From positions 1,289,001 through 1,353,000 of the forward strand of contig JAATWA010000001.1 of the NCBI GenBank assembly GCA_013361095.1: a stretch of 64,000 nucleotides of DNA. Reading direction: 5' to 3'. The position numbers and the translations under genes are program-made. This document shows positions 63,561-64,000 of the stretch, piece by piece (position 1 is the stretch's first letter; each line of letters starts with the position of its first letter). Below the pieces are notes generated by a model. It was not told the origin of the DNA, ran no database searches, and saw only the letters and a program-made list of their open reading frames with translations. Source of the stretch: Pseudanabaena biceps. GTDB lineage: Bacteria; Cyanobacteriota; Cyanobacteriia; Pseudanabaenales; Pseudanabaenaceae.

Positions 63561-64000
63561 TTATTCTCTACTAGCAATTTGGGTTTGGTTAGGCGCGATC
63601 GCCTTTGCCGAGTTTTCGATTAGTCCTGTGGCAAAGTTAGGCAATAGCCCAAAAAATACAATAATCAAAGCAAGGGCGATCGCAGGGAATCGCTCTTCCC
63701 ATCTAGCAAAGGGAAATTTATTAATCGGTTCTTGATTTGCCTCAATCTCAACGGCAAGGCGACCGAAAAATACGCGATCGATCATGATTAGGAAATAAAC
63801 TGCCGTTAAGCCTGTGCCAATCATGCAGAGCAAAGTCTGCACAGGAAACACCGCAAAACTACTACGGAAAATCACAAACTCAGCTATAAAACCCACCATC
63901 CCTGGAGTGCCTGCGCTTGCCATCGCCGCCAAGATCATCAGTGAGCCAGTGACGGGCAAACCTCGCTCTGGGTTGAGTAAACCATTGAGAGAATTGATAT
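63561..64000 (-). CDS. ndhD4: NDH-1 subunit D4, C-terminal part (runs off right edge)
   Basis: The minus-strand frame is open from the stop at 63561 to the right edge, about 146 residues: NSLNGLLNPERGLPVTGSLM, ILAAMASAGTPGMVGFIAEF, IGTGLTAVYFLIMIDRVFFG and a C-terminal helix FPAIALALIIVFFGLLPNF. It is clearly an NdhD of the CO2-uptake branch. It differs throughout from ndhD3 at 49095, so the D4 form (constitutive NDH-1MS', paired with NdhF4/CupB) is the likely identity. The N-terminal two thirds are outside the window. Confidence 0.8.
   Translation of the reverse strand, partial: INSLNGLLNPERGLPVTGSLMILAAMASAGTPGMVGFIAEFVIFRSSFAVFPVQTLLCMIGTGLTAVYFLIMIDRVFFGRLAVEIEANQEPINKFPFARWEERFPAIALALIIVFFGLLPNFATGLIENSAKAIAPNQTQIASRE

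Overview
The window is chromosomal DNA of a cyanobacterium. It carries photosystem II genes (psbD, psbC), Mg-protoporphyrin ester cyclase (acsF) and its partner ycf54, plastid-type genes (ycf65, ycf23), NDH-1 subunits (ndhS, ndhF3, ndhD3, ndhD4) and the CO2-uptake genes cupA and cupS. The octamer GCGATCGC (HIP1) recurs throughout. Gene content and the dense GC-centred intergenic palindromes suggest a Pseudanabaena-like filamentous lineage, but that placement is inference.

Layout. 0-7 kb: the N-terminal end of a glycosyltransferase, a secreted M23 peptidase, a phosphohexomutase, a DUF1980 membrane protein, and a small conserved protein followed by a DUF815-type AAA ATPase. 7-12 kb: tRNA-Pro(TGG), psbD, psbC, ycf65, a HAD hydrolase and ycf54. 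12-15 kb: a PP2C phosphatase four bases ahead of a membrane kinase with pentapeptide repeats. 15-20 kb: grpE-dnaK, accD and, convergent, nagA. 20.3-24.8 kb: an accessory island with a Uma2 nuclease, a HEPN/MNT pair, a PIN-like nuclease, a DUF2283 pair, a BrnT/BrnA pair and a RelE/RelB-type pair. 24.8-42.3 kb: housekeeping and metabolic genes (ycf23, gap1, an XPB-like helicase, rbgA, psb32, rlmD, an aldo/keto reductase, a phosphodiester glycosidase, acsF, an amidase, glcD, ndhS, an OmpA-like gene, rnz, def, a cupin). 42.3-46.8 kb: a WD40 kinase, rnhB, Uma2, mazEF and a PIN-domain remnant. 46.8-52.5 kb: a small MITE with a target duplication, then the inducible CO2-uptake operon ndhF3-ndhD3-cupA-cupS. 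52.5-64 kb: an S9 peptidase, two peroxiredoxins, an SDR, folE/folP, cysE, Uma2, a DUF92 kinase, a DUF1361 protein and the 3' part of ndhD4.

Two observations stand out. First, ndhD3 has a single in-frame TGA at codon 259 where the family has arginine (one base from CGA), with the frame intact on both sides. As written, the high-affinity NDH-1MS CO2 pump would be disabled, while an ndhD4 gene of the constitutive system begins at the right edge. Second, nearly every intergenic space holds one or more near-perfect palindromes, usually with a 3-base loop inside a GC core, 7-33 bp arms that differ from copy to copy, and a position at or inside gene 3' ends. They look like a large repeat family doubling as terminators or mRNA 3'-end structures. 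No CRISPR array, rRNA, prophage or intact transposase gene was seen.
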